In this document: in pieces, positions 12,453 through 24,176 of the stretch
How positions within the stretch are numbered: position 1 is the first letter of the stretch
How the letters are laid out: each line of letters opens with the position of its first letter
DNA from: Helichrysum umbraculigerum
Taxonomy: Eukaryota; Streptophyta; Magnoliopsida; Asterales; Asteraceae
DNA: 64,000 nt
Assembly: GCA_949592205.1 (NCBI GenBank)
Contig: CATIUR010000004.1
Span: forward strand, 69,041,837-69,105,836
Reading direction: 5' to 3'
The notes under the pieces: model-generated
Seen by the model: only the letters and a program-made list of their open reading frames with translations
Database searches by the model: none
What the model was told of the DNA's origin: nothing
Made by a program: the position numbers and the translations under genes

Positions 12453-14517
12453 TGTCGCACCCCCAAATTCATGATTAGCGGAAGCATACTTTGGGTGCGA
12501 CTAATCAAGGTAATCAAGCACATAAGATATAATGAACGACTCTATATGCGTCATTTTAACAAAATACATTAATTCGTTAAAAGTTTACATCGAATGTACC
12601 AAATACAATAGCTCGTGTTTGTATAAGAGAGATTTCTATTCATAAATACTTGTACAAAATATATTAATGCAATAAAATCTCTGATGTTTGCATGCTGACT
12701 CGAGCTAAGCTAAATCCTGAGTGCAAGCCTACAGCTGCTGGGTACCTGAGAATACATGCTAAAAGGTCAGCTAAAAAGCTGGTGAGCTCACAGGTGTAAA
12801 GATGTAATAATAATGTATGAACCACAAGATTTAATAATGTATGAAATCAATCATAAAAATGTGTATATTACTGCCATGAGCTCATAGTTTGAGCTTAACT
12901 GAGGTGTCGGGATCACAATCAAGTGCCCGATCGAGGTTGCCTCCTGCGAGTGCCTAATCTACACTCGTTATGAACAAATGCTAATGTGTCCGTTTGACCA
13001 GCAGTCGTGGTAGCGCGACTACCCCGGACAGGGACTGTCAATCCCAAATGGTACCACCCACTAATATTCACGCTAAATCCATACTAACAAACTATGATGT
13101 GGAGGGCTTCATGATTAGGTAAAACAACTCATGCAGTCAATATATTGAGTTTAGTACTTGTGTTCAAATGTAAATGAAACTGAGCATGTATTCCCACCCC
13201 TGGGTTAAAAATAGTAAAATGAGGGGCTATGAGACTCACCTGAGTCTAGTGTTTTTGCAAAGCAAGCAAGTACGATGTAGTATCAAATGAGTGTCCGCAG
13301 ACTGTAACCTGTCGGGCGTTCAAAACGCGCAAGGTTATATGAGAGAGTAGATGTCTCAACAGACCATCTATGCTAGTTGTCCATCAACTAGTTATGTCCA
13401 AATGTTTTATTGTTTTGTTTGAGTTTTGAAAACATGTACGGCCCGTTGGTGATGATTTGTAATAATAATCTTAAATTATTATTATTATGGGTTGTATCAT
13501 TGTATACTATCAAAGTATATGTTTCGTGTGTTGTATCGTCTTTAAGTATTGAAGTTGTGAGAGTTCGACACTTAGTGTGAAAACTAGTTTTGGAGTTTCT
13601 GTTTTATGCGTCACTCATAGCGTCACTTGTTGGCTATTAGCGACACTCAGGTAAGTGTCGCAGAAAATTGTAATCTGTGAGTTATTGGCGTCACTTGTTA
13701 AGTGTCGCATAAGGCGTCACTAGGTTGCGGCACTAAGGTTCAGTGTCGGATGATGTTGATTTCTGATTTAGGCGTCACTTATCGTAGTGTCGGGTAAAGG
13801 GCATCACTTAGGTGTGGCGTAACTAAGGTAAGTGTCGCTAACAATTGAATTTAGGCATAACAGGCGTCACTTGATGGAGTGTCGCATAAACCACTTGGTT
13901 CATGCGTCACTCGGGTCTGGTCAGATTTTGGCTAAGTCAAAAACGTGGTCAACTATGATGGTTTGACCCGAGGATTTTATCCAAGTCATTTATCAGTTCA
14001 TAGAGTTCATAAAATGTGCCGGTTCGTGTCGGAGTCATTCGAGATGTCGGTTTTAATACGCATGTCAAAACTTAAGGATTTTCATGTTTTCGGTTTTTGT
14101 CGGTTTATTTCGCCACTCGATTTCACTAGCTTCTGGTCCAAATTAATGTCCACGATTTTTATCAACTGATCATGTGTGTGTCTAGTTTATAACCTGATTT
14201 TTCCAATATCTATAATGTCCATTTAGATAGATAATAAATTTTACGAAAGAACCGTACTCGGTTTTCGACAAACATCAGGCAGTCGCAAAGATCAGAATAT
14301 ATACAAAAATATGTATGGATCTGGAAAAGGTGTAAAACACAAAAGTTGTAGCTCTTTTCAATACGAAACTTTTAAAAATAAATTCGTTGTCTAACTCTTA
14401 ACAGAGCTCAAGTTATGGCCGATTTTGTAGACTGACTTTTTGAGGGCATAATCTGTCATTTATGTGTATTTATGAAAAACGTGTTTTTGCTATAAATTTG
14501 GACATAATGTTGTTAAT
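12453..14517 (-). repeat. Element B 3' LTR, fragment 1
   Basis: First 2065 bp of the left LTR, interrupted by C at target TTAAT (14513-14517). It corresponds to 43310-45376. It includes an array of GCGTCACTT and AAGTGTCGC words in both orientations (13608-13917). Short ORFs inside are not supported. Confidence 0.9.
13608..13917. repeat. GCGTCACTT / AAGTGTCGC inverted-repeat array in B LTR
   Basis: About a dozen degenerate copies of GCGTCACT and its reverse-complement-like form AGTGTCGC alternate over 310 bp, so many hairpins are possible. The matching array in the other LTR is at 44466-44770. Element D has a related array built on TGCGACACAA. Confidence 0.75.
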
Positions 14518-16016
14518 TGATGAACGCCAAAATGTGCTATTTTATAGTACTAATTATCTCTTAGTTTGATTAATTTCTTATGCATTTTATTTGAATTCGA
14601 TACTCATTTCGTTCATATTTGCATTTAGGAATTTTCTGGAGCTTGAATCGGAAAAGAAGCTGAAAACGTGTGAGAATTGAAGAAAAGAAGTTAAAAATGA
14701 GAAAGATTGAAGAATGGTAGTCGCTGGTGAAAAAAGTTGGAAATTCTGATCCATACGGCGTATGGATTCCATACGGCGTATGGATGAAGTGAGCCGGGCC
14801 GCCAGTTTACGCGGGTCTGATCCACGGGCTTTTCAATCCATACGGCGTATGGAATTCCATACGGCGTATGGATTGCCTCGGCAGAAACCCTAAAAACTTC
14901 ATTTTGCTCTCATTTTGCATAAATCTTTTCCACTTTTCTCCAGTCGAATTCTCTATTAAAAAACCCTTATTCCAGAGCATTTTGAAGGGATTGAAGCTTG
15001 AGGAATCAAAGACTTTCATTCGTTCAATCATTATCTCATTATTTCGGTTCGAATTCATTATTTTATTTCATTCGATTATGATTATGATGTTGCTTTTGAA
15101 TCTGATTTTCTGTCATAATATGAGTGGCTGAGTTTTTATTGCATTTGCTTAGATGATGATACTTAATTGATGGATTGATTATTGAAATTGCGAATCGTAT
15201 TGGATTTTATTCATGTTTATGTGTTTATTCGTTGAACCTTGGTTATTGAATGAATATTGTTAATTACCTAACGTGGTTTTATGATTAATTGAGATTGAGT
15301 TCCTTTCGATCATAAGATTATTGATGATTTTTGGTTTTAATTGAGAATTATCACCGAATAGATTGAGTTTGACGGGTTAGGGTTAATAATTGGTAATAAA
15401 TGTTTAAGAACAAGATAACTAGAAATAGTTATAGACTTTGTTGATTCAAGTTATAAGAATAAATCACATAAACGGTGTTGAGTTAATATAAAACACAATT
15501 AGGTGGGCAACGTTAAATTGAACTGTTAGCGGGTTGAAAACAACTTCATGTCTTTCTTAATTGTGTTAATTCAATTTATCTTGTAAGGAAAAATGATACA
15601 TTTGTTATAGCACAATAAAATCCATACGTGAGCATTCTAAATAAAGTGATTTCCAGATTTTGAGGAAAGTAATCTAAGCAAATGCATTTCTTTTACCATT
15701 TGAATTAATTCTCTTCTTAAATTAAGTTATTTTATTATTTCTTCATTTTAATAATTAAGTTTTATTTAATAAATCATTTATTTTATAATTGTTATTCAAT
15801 TGTTCGATCGGAACTAAAACGCACCCTATCTTACTGCTTTATTTACTTGTATCAATTTCCAATTTATTTAATTTGACATCCGTTCCCTGTGTTCGACTCG
15901 GACTTACCAAGTCTATACTAACATTCGATCGGGTATTCTTGCCTGGTTGTGTGAGAAGTATATATAAGGTATTTCCATTTTATAAATTAATAAACTAGAT
16001 GCTTTCACACGCATCA
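14518..16016 (+). repeat. Element C 5' LTR (1499 bp)
   Basis: TG...CA termini. Four CCATACGGCGTATGG palindromes start at 14751, 14769, 14838 and 14857, in two pairs. The rest is AT-rich and non-coding, ending in GCATCA before the primer site. The 87-aa ORF near 14868 lies wholly inside the LTR and is repeated in the 3' LTR; I do not credit it. Confidence 0.92.
14751..14871. repeat. Four CCATACGGCGTATGG palindromes in C LTR
   Basis: Pairs at 14751/14769 and 14838/14857, with 18 and 19 bp within each pair. The same layout is in the 3' LTR at about 20678-20788, where the last copy is mutated to CCATACGTCGTATGG. F has the same two-pair layout with a different palindrome. Confidence 0.85.
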
Positions 16017-16022
16017 AGTTTT

Positions 16023-16039
16023 TGGCGCCGCTGCCGGGG
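16023..16039 (+). other. Primer-binding site, element C (tRNA-Asp type)
   Basis: TGGCGCCGCTGCCGGGG starts 6 nt after the LTR, identical to the site of element A. Confidence 0.85.
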
Positions 16040-16267
16040 AGCGGTTTGATTCAATTGGATAAATTGGAATTTGTTTTCTGTAAATTATCAGTTTTTAATT
16101 TAATCTTTATTTACCTGTTTATTTGTATTATATGTGTATAGGGTTAGTTTATAATTTGTGTTATATTAAGAGTCTTGTTCTACCCTTCGTATTTGGAGGA
16201 CGATTTCGGAGAATATTTACGAGCTCTCTTTGAACCACCCATCGATCAATCGGAACCAGATTTAGAA

Positions 16268-18628
16268 ATGGCAGACGACATTGCCAATATGACTCTCGAG
16301 GAATATTCGAGCAGAAGGCGTAGCGACCTTGGCCCAGGAGTTGTGAGGCCCGCAATTGCAGAAAACGTCGAGTTCGAGATAAAGGGACAATTCCTAAAAG
16401 AGCTTAGGGAAAACCCGTTTCGAGGAGAGGAGAGAGAAGATGCTAACGAGCACGTGGAAAAGATTGAGGAGATTGCCGATATGTTCAGCATCCCTAACAT
16501 TACAAGCGATCAAGTCATGCTCCGCGTGTTCCCTAGAACACTCAAGGGAGCCGCAAAAAGATGGATTACTAATGAACCAGCTGGATCCATCACCACGTGG
16601 GATGATCTCCGCATAAAGTTTCTAAAGATGTACTGCCCGCCATTCAAAACGTCGAAGATGATCGACGAGATTAGGAATTTCAAGCAAGAAGTTGATGAGT
16701 CGCTACACCAAGCGTGGGAAAGGTACCAGGACTTGATGCATAAATGTCCACAGCACGACCTAAACAACCAGCAAATTATAATGGTATTCTACAGAGGAGT
16801 GGATCGTGCTACAAGACATCAATTAGATGCTCAAGGACATACCCCGAAGAAGATTCCTAGGGACGCCTTAGCAGCTATTCGCTACCAAGCAAAGCATTCT
16901 CGGTTATGGGATGATGATACCTCTAGGAGAAAGAGGACAATTAGCGATGATGATGGACTCGCCGTCATAACTGCCAAGCTGGACAGCATGGGAAGAGACA
17001 TAAAAAAAGTGACCGAGACTGTCCATGCAATCCAAGTAGGGTGTGACAACTGTGGAGGAACGCATTTAGTCAAGGATTGTTCCGAAATGAATTCTGGAGA
17101 AATGAGAGAGGAAGTTAAATGTGTGGAAACTCACGGAACCTACTGCCAAGGCAGAAGGGAATTTTTCCTAAGACCATACCAGGAAGGAGGTCGCCAGTTC
17201 AGCCAGGCTCAACCAGAGTTTTTCACTAAGGAACTACCCTCGGCAACCTTCCCTGACAAGAAACCCAATTTGGAAGAAATTATGGGTAAGTTTTTGATCG
17301 CTAACGAGAATTTTATTGCTAAGTCTGGACAGCGGATGGACGCCATTGAAGCATTAGTTCGGAATCAAGGAGCGGCGATCAAGCAAATTGAGGGAACCAT
17401 TTCCAGCATAGCTAAAGTTCTCCAAGAGAGATCCCCGGGAACTTTACCAGGATGCACCGAAACCAACCCACGAGATCATGCAAAGGTAGTGACTACCAGA
17501 AGTGGAAATGTTCATGAAAACCTTAAGTTTCAAAAGAATCATGTGTCGAAGCTTTTTCCTGAAAAGGAGAAGGAAGCTGAGGTTGACAGAAATTCAAGGG
17601 TGGACACAAAAGCTGATCAAATTGCTAGGGATAAGCAATATGCGAAGGATCATGCGCCACCCCCACCTTACCCAGCAGCTTTGAGGAGAGGAAAATATGA
17701 AGCTCATTATCATCAACTTCTAGAGAATCTGAAGCAGCTTCATATCAACATTCCCTTTGTGGAAGACATTGCCCAAATGCCTAAGTATGTGAAATACTTG
17801 AAGGAGCTCTTGACTAATAAGAGCAAGTTGGCAGAAGCAACCACAGTAATGATGAATGAGCGATGCTCAGCCATGATGCAAAACAAGTTGCCACCAAAAA
17901 TGAAGGATCCGGGGAGTATCACTATACCCTGTCAAATTGGTAATTTGGACATTGCGAATGCACTAGCAGATCTTGGGGCTAGCATATCTATTATGCCTTA
18001 TACTATGTATACTAGACTGGGGCTAGGAGAACCTAAATCCATCCGAATGTGCATCGAGTTGGCTAATCACTCTGTTCAATACCCCAGAGGGATGGTTGAG
18101 AATGTTTTAGTCAAGGTTGATAAGTTTGTGTTTCCCTGTGACTTTGTGATTCTTGACATGGTAGAAGATCCTAAGGTGCCTATTATTTTAGGTAGACCCT
18201 TCCTAGCCACTTCCAGAGCGTTGATCGATGTTTTTGATAGGAAACTAACCATGAGGTTGGGGGATGAGAAGGTTGTATTTAATGTGAATGAATCTATGCA
18301 ATATCCAGAATCAGTGGATGAGACTTGTTACTTTGCTAGCATGAGAGAATTATCTGAGGATGACGAGAGTTTGCAAAGTTTGAAGGATGACGTAGATTTA
18401 GACCCAATGATTCTTGAAGGATGGAAGGGAAGCCTCGCGACAATCCGTGACATCGACAAGTTCGATAAATTGCCTGTGGAGATCGAGACAACGTGCGAGA
18501 AAGATTTAGAAAATGAAGGCATTAAGTTAAGGGAGAGTGAAGAGTCGATTTTGACAAATGGAATTTCGATAAAAATGGAGACGCGAATTACTAGGCATAG
18601 TATCCCATATTCAAGAAAGAAGGTTTAG
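16268..18628 (+). CDS. Athila-type Gag-protease polyprotein of element C
   Basis: The open frame extends back to 16175 with a TTG, but the first ATG is 16268, which gives about 786 aa. The first third is the retrotransposon capsid domain (FKTSKMIDEIRNFKQ region; VFYRGVD). A zinc knuckle CDNCGGTHLVKDC follows near residue 259. The C-terminal third is an aspartic protease: ALADLGASISIMP with the catalytic Asp near residue 568, then PIILGRPFLATSRALIDV. The DLGAS form in place of DTG/DSG is usual for Athila. The frame ends at a TAG. In intact Athila elements the frame would continue into reverse transcriptase; here only an integrase tail follows in the same frame. Gag and protease could still be functional proteins, which is an inference. 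Confidence 0.85.
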   Translation: MADDIANMTLEEYSSRRRSDLGPGVVRPAIAENVEFEIKGQFLKELRENPFRGEEREDANEHVEKIEEIADMFSIPNITSDQVMLRVFPRTLKGAAKRWITNEPAGSITTWDDLRIKFLKMYCPPFKTSKMIDEIRNFKQEVDESLHQAWERYQDLMHKCPQHDLNNQQIIMVFYRGVDRATRHQLDAQGHTPKKIPRDALAAIRYQAKHSRLWDDDTSRRKRTISDDDGLAVITAKLDSMGRDIKKVTETVHAIQVGCDNCGGTHLVKDCSEMNSGEMREEVKCVETHGTYCQGRREFFLRPYQEGGRQFSQAQPEFFTKELPSATFPDKKPNLEEIMGKFLIANENFIAKSGQRMDAIEALVRNQGAAIKQIEGTISSIAKVLQERSPGTLPGCTETNPRDHAKVVTTRSGNVHENLKFQKNHVSKLFPEKEKEAEVDRNSRVDTKADQIARDKQYAKDHAPPPPYPAALRRGKYEAHYHQLLENLKQLHINIPFVEDIAQMPKYVKYLKELLTNKSKLAEATTVMMNERCSAMMQNKLPPKMKDPGSITIPCQIGNLDIANALADLGASISIMPYTMYTRLGLGEPKSIRMCIELANHSVQYPRGMVENVLVKVDKFVFPCDFVILDMVEDPKVPIILGRPFLATSRALIDVFDRKLTMRLGDEKVVFNVNESMQYPESVDETCYFASMRELSEDDESLQSLKDDVDLDPMILEGWKGSLATIRDIDKFDKLPVEIETTCEKDLENEGIKLRESEESILTNGISIKMETRITRHSIPYSRKKV

Positions 18629-18994
18629 ATCAGTGATATTGAATCGCATCTTACGAATGCACAATTGGAGAAAGTGTTAGGAATGAATGCTTATGTTAAC
18701 GCCCGATTATATATGGAGCGCACCAAGAAATGGCATGATTCACATTTTAAATCAAAGAGTTTATTTGAAAAAGGTGGTAAGGTTCTCCTATACAGTTCTC
18801 GTATGCATTTGCTTCCTGGTAAGTTGAAGACACACTGGACAGGACCTTTTGTGGTAGAGAAAGTTTATTCGTTTGGAGCTGTTGATTTGCAAGGATATTC
18901 TGGAAAAACTTTCAAGGTCAATGGAAGTAGAGTGAAAAAGTACTATGGTGATATAAGGGACTCCAAGCGTGATTTGGAGATGGATTTGAATTAA
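18629..18994 (+). pseudogene. Integrase C-terminal remnant of element C
   Basis: In the same frame as gag-protease, just after its TAG stop (18626-18628). It encodes the end of an Athila integrase: NARLYMERTKKWHD, then VLLYSSRMHLLPGKLK and FKVNGSRVKKYY, which align with the integrase tail of element F (about 61283-61570). RT, RNase H and the catalytic part of integrase were lost without breaking the frame, apart from the stop. It has no enzymatic residues of its own. The 1.3 kb after it is non-coding. Confidence 0.85.
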
Positions 18995-19035
18995 GTGGTG
19001 AAGCAAGATGTCGAGCTTACCGACGTGATAAACAA

Positions 19036-19060
19036 AAGCGCTTTCGGGAGACAACCCGTT
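19036..19060 (+). other. Conserved post-pol hairpin motif, element C
   Basis: AAAGCGCTTTCGGGAGACAA, then CCCGTT, with a CGGG/CCCG stem around loop AGACAA. The same motif follows the coding region in A (5001-5026) and F (61219-61250, minus strand). Confidence 0.65.
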
Positions 19061-19329
19061 ATTTTGTTAATTTGTATTCTGTTTTATTGTTTTGTTTTCA
19101 AGTTTGAACTTTGTGGGTGTGTTCTCTGGAAACCCTCACGAGACTACAACTCGTCCACTCGGGATACGAGGGTTTAAAGGCTTATTGCATGTGCTAAATG
19201 CAATCGTGTTGCCTACGGAAGTGTGCTATTGTATTTTATTTCTGAACGAAGTCCTTCAAGCAAATTGCCTTCAAATCAGGGGAGTTTTCTGTTTCACTTC
19301 TTTTCTATTCCCTTATTTTTATTTTCTTT

Positions 19330-19370
19330 TGCAATGAGGACATTGCATGTTTCTAAGTGGGGGATGGGGG
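19330..19370 (+). promoter_or_regulatory. Internal hairpin plus PPT-like module, element C
   Basis: Stem TGCAATG-AGGA-CATTGCA (19330-19347) followed by CTAAGTGGGGGATGGGGG (19353-19370), about 1 kb before the 3' LTR. It is a duplicate in form of the 3' hairpin plus PPT and could act as a second plus-strand primer. Confidence 0.65.
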
Positions 19371-19604
19371 AAAAGAAGTCATCTTGTAACTATTGAAAAA
19401 TATTGAAAAATATTGAAATATTCCTTAATTTATGAATGGTAGCTATTGAAAAATATTGAGGTTAAGAGGCATTCTACGTGTTAGTCATTTTTCAACCCAA
19501 ATTTTTGTTTTAAAATTGTTTTCTATGTAAAGTTTAGCAATCTTGTAACACATTTTGGGAATGCAAAGAATGAAATAAATTTAATTTTTAAATATTAGAT
19601 AGTT

Positions 19605-20150
19605 CATCTTATGATGTATCGATAGGCAATCTATATGAAGGTTATTGAGCTAGTAAGAAATGTAATGAATTAAGTAGGGATTTATCCTATGAGGATCTTT
19701 TAGCAAGGTATGACCTTAGTCTTAATTCTTATATGATAGCGTGTTATAATCCATAATTTTGGGATCCTAGTTATCATCATTTGGGAATATACTGGGTGTT
19801 GTCTCCTCTGTTGTACGAAAGTATAGACCTGGTTTCCGTCAGTATATTTGAAAATTAAAAGAAAATAATGAAGAGTACAAAAGACTCATGAATTGAAAAA
19901 CCAAAGCCAAGTTATGTCGCTCTGTTGTACTAAGGTACAGACCTGTCACCAATGTCTTGGTTTGAAAAATGATTGATTTATTTGGATGTTCATTATTTGG
20001 AGAATTGTGACACGTTATTTGTATGAGAGTATTTTGCTATAGAAAATCAAGGGTAAGGCATGCTAGAATAATAATAAGTTGAGCTCAATCTCTGAAATTT
20101 AGATTGTTTAAGTGGACAACAATATCGGTAATCTGAGTGAATTATCTTTT
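19605..20150 (+). other. Conserved 3' non-coding block with two hairpins, element C
   Basis: Non-coding block shared in order with F and with the Ty1 element S. Motif 1 is at 19611-19640 (ATGATGTA...TAGGCAAT...TATATGAAG). Hairpins are at 19812-19825 (TGTAC-GAAA-GTATA) and 19926-19939 (TGTAC-TAAG-GTACA), both followed by AGACCTG or GACCTG. Motif 3 is at about 20103-20140 (GATTGTTTAAGTGGACAACA...GGTAATC). Stems differ between elements by paired changes, which suggests RNA structure. Confidence 0.7.
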
Positions 20151-20328
20151 ATGTGTAATAATAATATTTTAGAATGGCATCCCATGAAGAGTTTCTTGAT
20201 TGCTGAGTTTTAAGGTAGAATCGATTTTAAGATAAAAATTTGGTTTGCCGAATGCTGTGTAGTTTGTAAGTCCTTTTATGCATTGTTTGCCGTTCATATT
20301 TAAAGTTTTGAATTTTTGAGTTACTAGT

Positions 20329-20362
20329 CTACTTGAGGACAAGTAGGATTCAAGTGGGGGAT
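20329..20362 (+). promoter_or_regulatory. Hairpin plus 3' polypurine tract, element C
   Basis: Perfect stem CTACTTG-AGGA-CAAGTAG (20329-20346), then CAAGTGGGGGAT (20351-20362), 3 nt before the 3' LTR at 20366. Confidence 0.8.
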
Positions 20363-20365
20363 GTT

Positions 20366-21931
20366 TGATGAACGCCAAAATGTGCTATTTTATAGTACTA
20401 ATTACCCCTTAGTTTGATTAATTTCTTATGCATTTTATTTGAATTCGATACTCATTTCGTTCATATTTGCATTTAGGAATTTTCTGGAGCTTGAATCGGA
20501 AAAGAAGCTGAAAACGTGAGAGAATTGAAGAAAAGAAGTAAAAAATGAGAAAGATTGAAGAATTGTGGTCGCTGGTAAAAAAAGTTGGAAATTCTGATCC
20601 ATACAAGTAAAAAATGAGAAAGATTGAAGAATGGTGGTCGCTGGTGAAAAAAGTTAGAAATTCTGATCCATACGGCGTATGGATTCCATACGGCGTATGG
20701 ATGAAGTGAGCCGGGCCGCCAGTTTACGCGGATCTGATCCACGGGCTTTTCAATCCATACGGCGTATGGAATTCCATACGTCGTATGGATTGCCTCGGCA
20801 GAAACCCTAAAAACTTCATTTTTCTCTCATTTTGCATACAACTTTACCAGTTTTCTCCAGACGAATTCTCTATTAAAAAACCCTTATTCCAGAGCATTTT
20901 GAAGGGATTGAAGCTTGAGGAATCAAAGACTTTCATTCGTTCAATCATTATCTCATTATTTCGGTTCGAATTCATTATTTTATTTCATTCGATTATGATT
21001 ATGATGTTGCTTTTGAATCTGATTTTCTGTCATAATATGAGTGGCTGAGTTTTTATTGCATTTGCTTAGATTATGATACTTAATTGATGGATTGATTATT
21101 GAAATTGCGAATCGTATTGGATTTTATTCATGTTTATGTGTTTATTCGTTGAACCTTGGTTATTGAATGAATATTGTTAATTACCTAACGTGTTTTATGA
21201 TTAATTGAGATTGAGTTCCTTTCGATCATAAGATTATTGATGATTTTTGGTTTTAATTGAGAATTATCACCGAATAGATTGAGTTTGACGGGTTAGGGTT
21301 AATAATTGGTAATAATTGTTTAAGAACAAGATAACTAGAAATAGTTATAGACTTTGTTGATTCAAGTTATAAGAATAAATCACATAAACGGTGTTGAGGT
21401 AATATAAAACACAATTAGGTGGGCAACGTTAAATTGAACTGTTAGCGGGTTGAAAACAACTTCATGTCTTTCTTAATTGTGTTAATTCAATTTATCTTGT
21501 AAGGAAAATTGATACATTTGTTATAGCACAATAAAATCCATACGTGAGCAATCTAAATAAAGTGATTTCCATATTTTGAGGAAAGTAATCTAAGCAAATG
21601 CATTTCTTTTACCATTTGAATTAATTCTCTTCTTAAATTAAGTTATTTTATTATTTCTTCATTTTAATAATTAAGTTTTATTTAATAAATCATTTCTTTT
21701 ATAATTGTTATTCAATTGTTCGATCGGAACTAAAACGCACCCTATCTTACTGCTTTATTTACTTGTATCAATTCCCAATTTATTTAATTTGACATCCGTT
21801 CCTGTGTTCGACTCGGACTTACCAAGTCTATACTAACATTCGATCGGGTATTCTTGCCTGGTTGTGTGAGAAGTATATATAAGGTATTTCCATTTTATAA
21901 ATTAATAAACTAGACGCTTTCACACGCATCA
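20366..21931 (+). repeat. Element C 3' LTR (1566 bp)
   Basis: Matches the 5' LTR but is 67 bp longer because the stretch with AAAAAATGAGAAAGATTGAA and the following GGTCGCTGGT is tandemly duplicated at about 20530-20660. The second copy restores the first palindrome pair. Only a few other differences are visible. Non-coding. Confidence 0.92.
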
Positions 21932-21936
21932 TTAAT

Positions 21937-22965
21937 GGAGCTACTAGGCATGTAATCAAACAACATGCAAGTAGATCTAGAGTGAGAGTGGAGATGTGTT
22001 CTTACAAAGAAGATTGTGAAATGGTGGAGATGATGTTGATGAGGATGATGAACTTGCTTCCAATCCTTTGTGTTCTTGCTCTTGACGATGATGAATGTCG
22101 ATTATGATGATGATGTAAGGGGGTTTCTTACTGATTTTTGGAGAGGAGAGGAGGAAGAGTTTGAGAGAAAAAGAGGAAATGATGGAAGGTGTTTGTGTGT
22201 GTAAGTGAAGAATGAAAGTGGAGTATGGTTTTTGGTTATTCAAACAAGCAAAAGGAGATGGATGGGGGTATGAGGGGGCAACCGGTTTTTAGGGGCCCCA
22301 CCAAAGTGTGGGAGTCCCAAAATTTCGTTCCCCAATTTGTGCCCCGTGCGGTGTTCGTTTCCTCGCTCGTTTTGACGTATTTTTAGACGTTTAACGATTT
22401 ATACACGTGTTTAAATAACGATTCGAATTTCGATATTTTTGATTGAAGTATTTATTAAAATACTTAAAAACATTAATAAAAATGTTCCGTTTATTGATTG
22501 ACCTCGATTTGCGTGATCGTTTTACGGAGGTTTAATCGTGTGACATTTAAACTAGACGTTTTTGATATCGATTCAAGATACGATATTTTTAATGAAAGTT
22601 TTACTCGAAATGATATATTTTAAACTTATAAAATATATTTTGGTTCTCATTTGATTGTCGGGCGCGTTCCGCGCGTTTGTGATACTTTATACGATACGTT
22701 TTACATGTTAAATATTATCGACATAATGTTTAGAGATTTTTGAGTTTATTAAATAATTTAACATTATTTAACATTTTGTTCACCAACGTCCGTATTAATG
22801 ATGTCGGAATCCATCCGAATATGTAAATGCACGATTTAACCAAATCGCGTGCGTGTGTATAATACTATATCAATACACATAATGATACATATAATTAATC
22901 CTAATTAAATGTATTAACAAAATGATTAGGCACTAATAACTAGCCCTAATTGGTCGGGTGTCACA
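21937..22965 (-). repeat. Element B 3' LTR, fragment 2
   Basis: Continuation of the B left LTR after element C, ending GGGTGTCACA. It matches 45382-45496 and 55911-56818. It has a GA-rich stretch at 21970-22200. Short ORFs in it are not supported. Confidence 0.9.
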
Positions 22966-22975
22966 TTCTCCCCTT
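22966..22975 (-). promoter_or_regulatory. Polypurine tract, element B
   Basis: On the minus strand AAGGGGAGAA directly precedes the LTR start TGTGACACCC. D has the identical tract at 47922-47931. Confidence 0.8.
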
Positions 22976-23004
22976 GTTAAGAGAATTTCGTCCCGAAATT
23001 TAGC

Positions 23005-24171
23005 TCAAGTAGTGTTTTGAGTGGAGTCTGTGAAGAGTTGTGGGTATTTGAGTCGCATTTGGTCTTCCCGTTCCCAAGTGAATTCCGGACCACGCCGCGA
23101 ATTCCACCGGACTTTAACGATGGGAATACGACTTTGTTTCAACTGTTTGACCTCACGGTCCATGATTTCTGCTGGTGTCTCGACAAAATGAAGCTTATCA
23201 TCGATGTGGATTTCGTCGAGAGGAATAATGAGTGTCTCATCAGACAAGAATTTTTTAAGGTTAGAAATGTGAAAAGTGGGATGCACGCTACTGAGCTCGG
23301 GTGGCAGCTGCAATCGATATGCCACTGGACCAATCCTTTCAAGGATCTCAAAAGGTCCAATGTACCTGGGATTCAATTTCCCGCGTTTGCCGAAGCGAAT
23401 GACACCTTTCCAAGGTGATACTTTAAGAAGGACTCGATCCCCAACTTGGAACTCGAGATGTTTGCGTCACACGTCAGCATAAATCTTCTGACGATCACAT
23501 GCGGCTTTCAGCCTGTTTTGGATACTAACGATTTTCTCGGTAGTTTCATGAATGATTTCTGGACCAGTGAGTTGGCTGTCTCCCACTTCGGTCCAACAAA
23601 TAGGTGATCGGCACTTACGACCGTACAGTGCCTTGAATGGTGCAGCTCCAATACTGGTATGGTAGCTGTTGTTGTACGAAAATTCGCATAACGGTAAATG
23701 AGTTTCCCTATTTGCACCGAAGTCAACTACGCAGGCTCGTAGCATGTCATTCAGTGTTTGAATGGTTCGTTCACTTTGGCCATCGGTTTGAGGATGATAT
23801 GCAGTACTCATATCCAGACGAGTACCCAATGATTTCTGAAGTGATTGCCAAAAGTGAGATGTGAAACGACTATCTCTATCAGAGATAATTGAGGTGGGAA
23901 CGCCGTGTCGTGCTACAATTTCCTTGAGATAAATTCGTGTGAGGCATTCCATTTTGTCAGTTTCTTTGATGGCTAGGAAATGGGCAGATTTGGTGAGACG
24001 ATCTACGATCACCCAAATGGTATCGCAACCGCTTGATGTTCTCAGGAGTTTTGTGATGAAGTCCATTGTGATCTGCTCCCATTTCCATTGTGGGATTTCT
24101 GGTTGTTGTAACAAACCGGAGGGTTTCTGATATTCGGCTTTGACCTTTGAGCGAGTAAGGCACTTGCTGAC
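23005..24171 (-). pseudogene. Element B pol, 3' part: integrase and chromodomain
   Basis: Downstream half of the B polyprotein, cut off from the rest by element S. Reading down from 24171 it has the integrase catalytic region (MDFITKLL; IISDRDSRF; YHPQTDGQSERTIQ), the GPFEILERIGPVAYRLQLP segment, and a C-terminal chromodomain (KVRWNSRRGPEFTWERED). There is a TGA at 23467-23469, where D has an Arg codon (CGA-type to TGA). The frame otherwise runs to its natural stop at 23005. The chromodomain would bind histone marks and target integration to heterochromatin in an active relative. Confidence 0.9.
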
Positions 24172-24176
24172 GTATA

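Larger units (their letters stand above)
14518..21931 (+). mobile_element. Element C: Athila-type element with pol core deleted
   Basis: A 7.4 kb element with LTRs 14518-16016 and 20366-21931, both TGATGAACG...GCATCA, and TSD TTAAT (14513-14517, 21932-21936). Internal order: tRNA-Asp primer site, gag-protease ORF, integrase tail, conserved 3' non-coding block, hairpin plus PPT. Reverse transcriptase, RNase H and most of integrase are missing, so it is non-autonomous. It is inserted in the B 3' LTR. Confidence 0.93.

Noticed and set aside
16175..16267. Upstream start of C gag at 16175
   Set aside because: The codon is TTG; the first ATG in frame is 16268, a normal position for Athila gag.
21977..22243. 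Ser-rich ORF on the minus strand (also 55890-56096)
   Set aside because: Lies in the B LTR in a low-complexity GA-rich stretch and is broken by D in the other copy.
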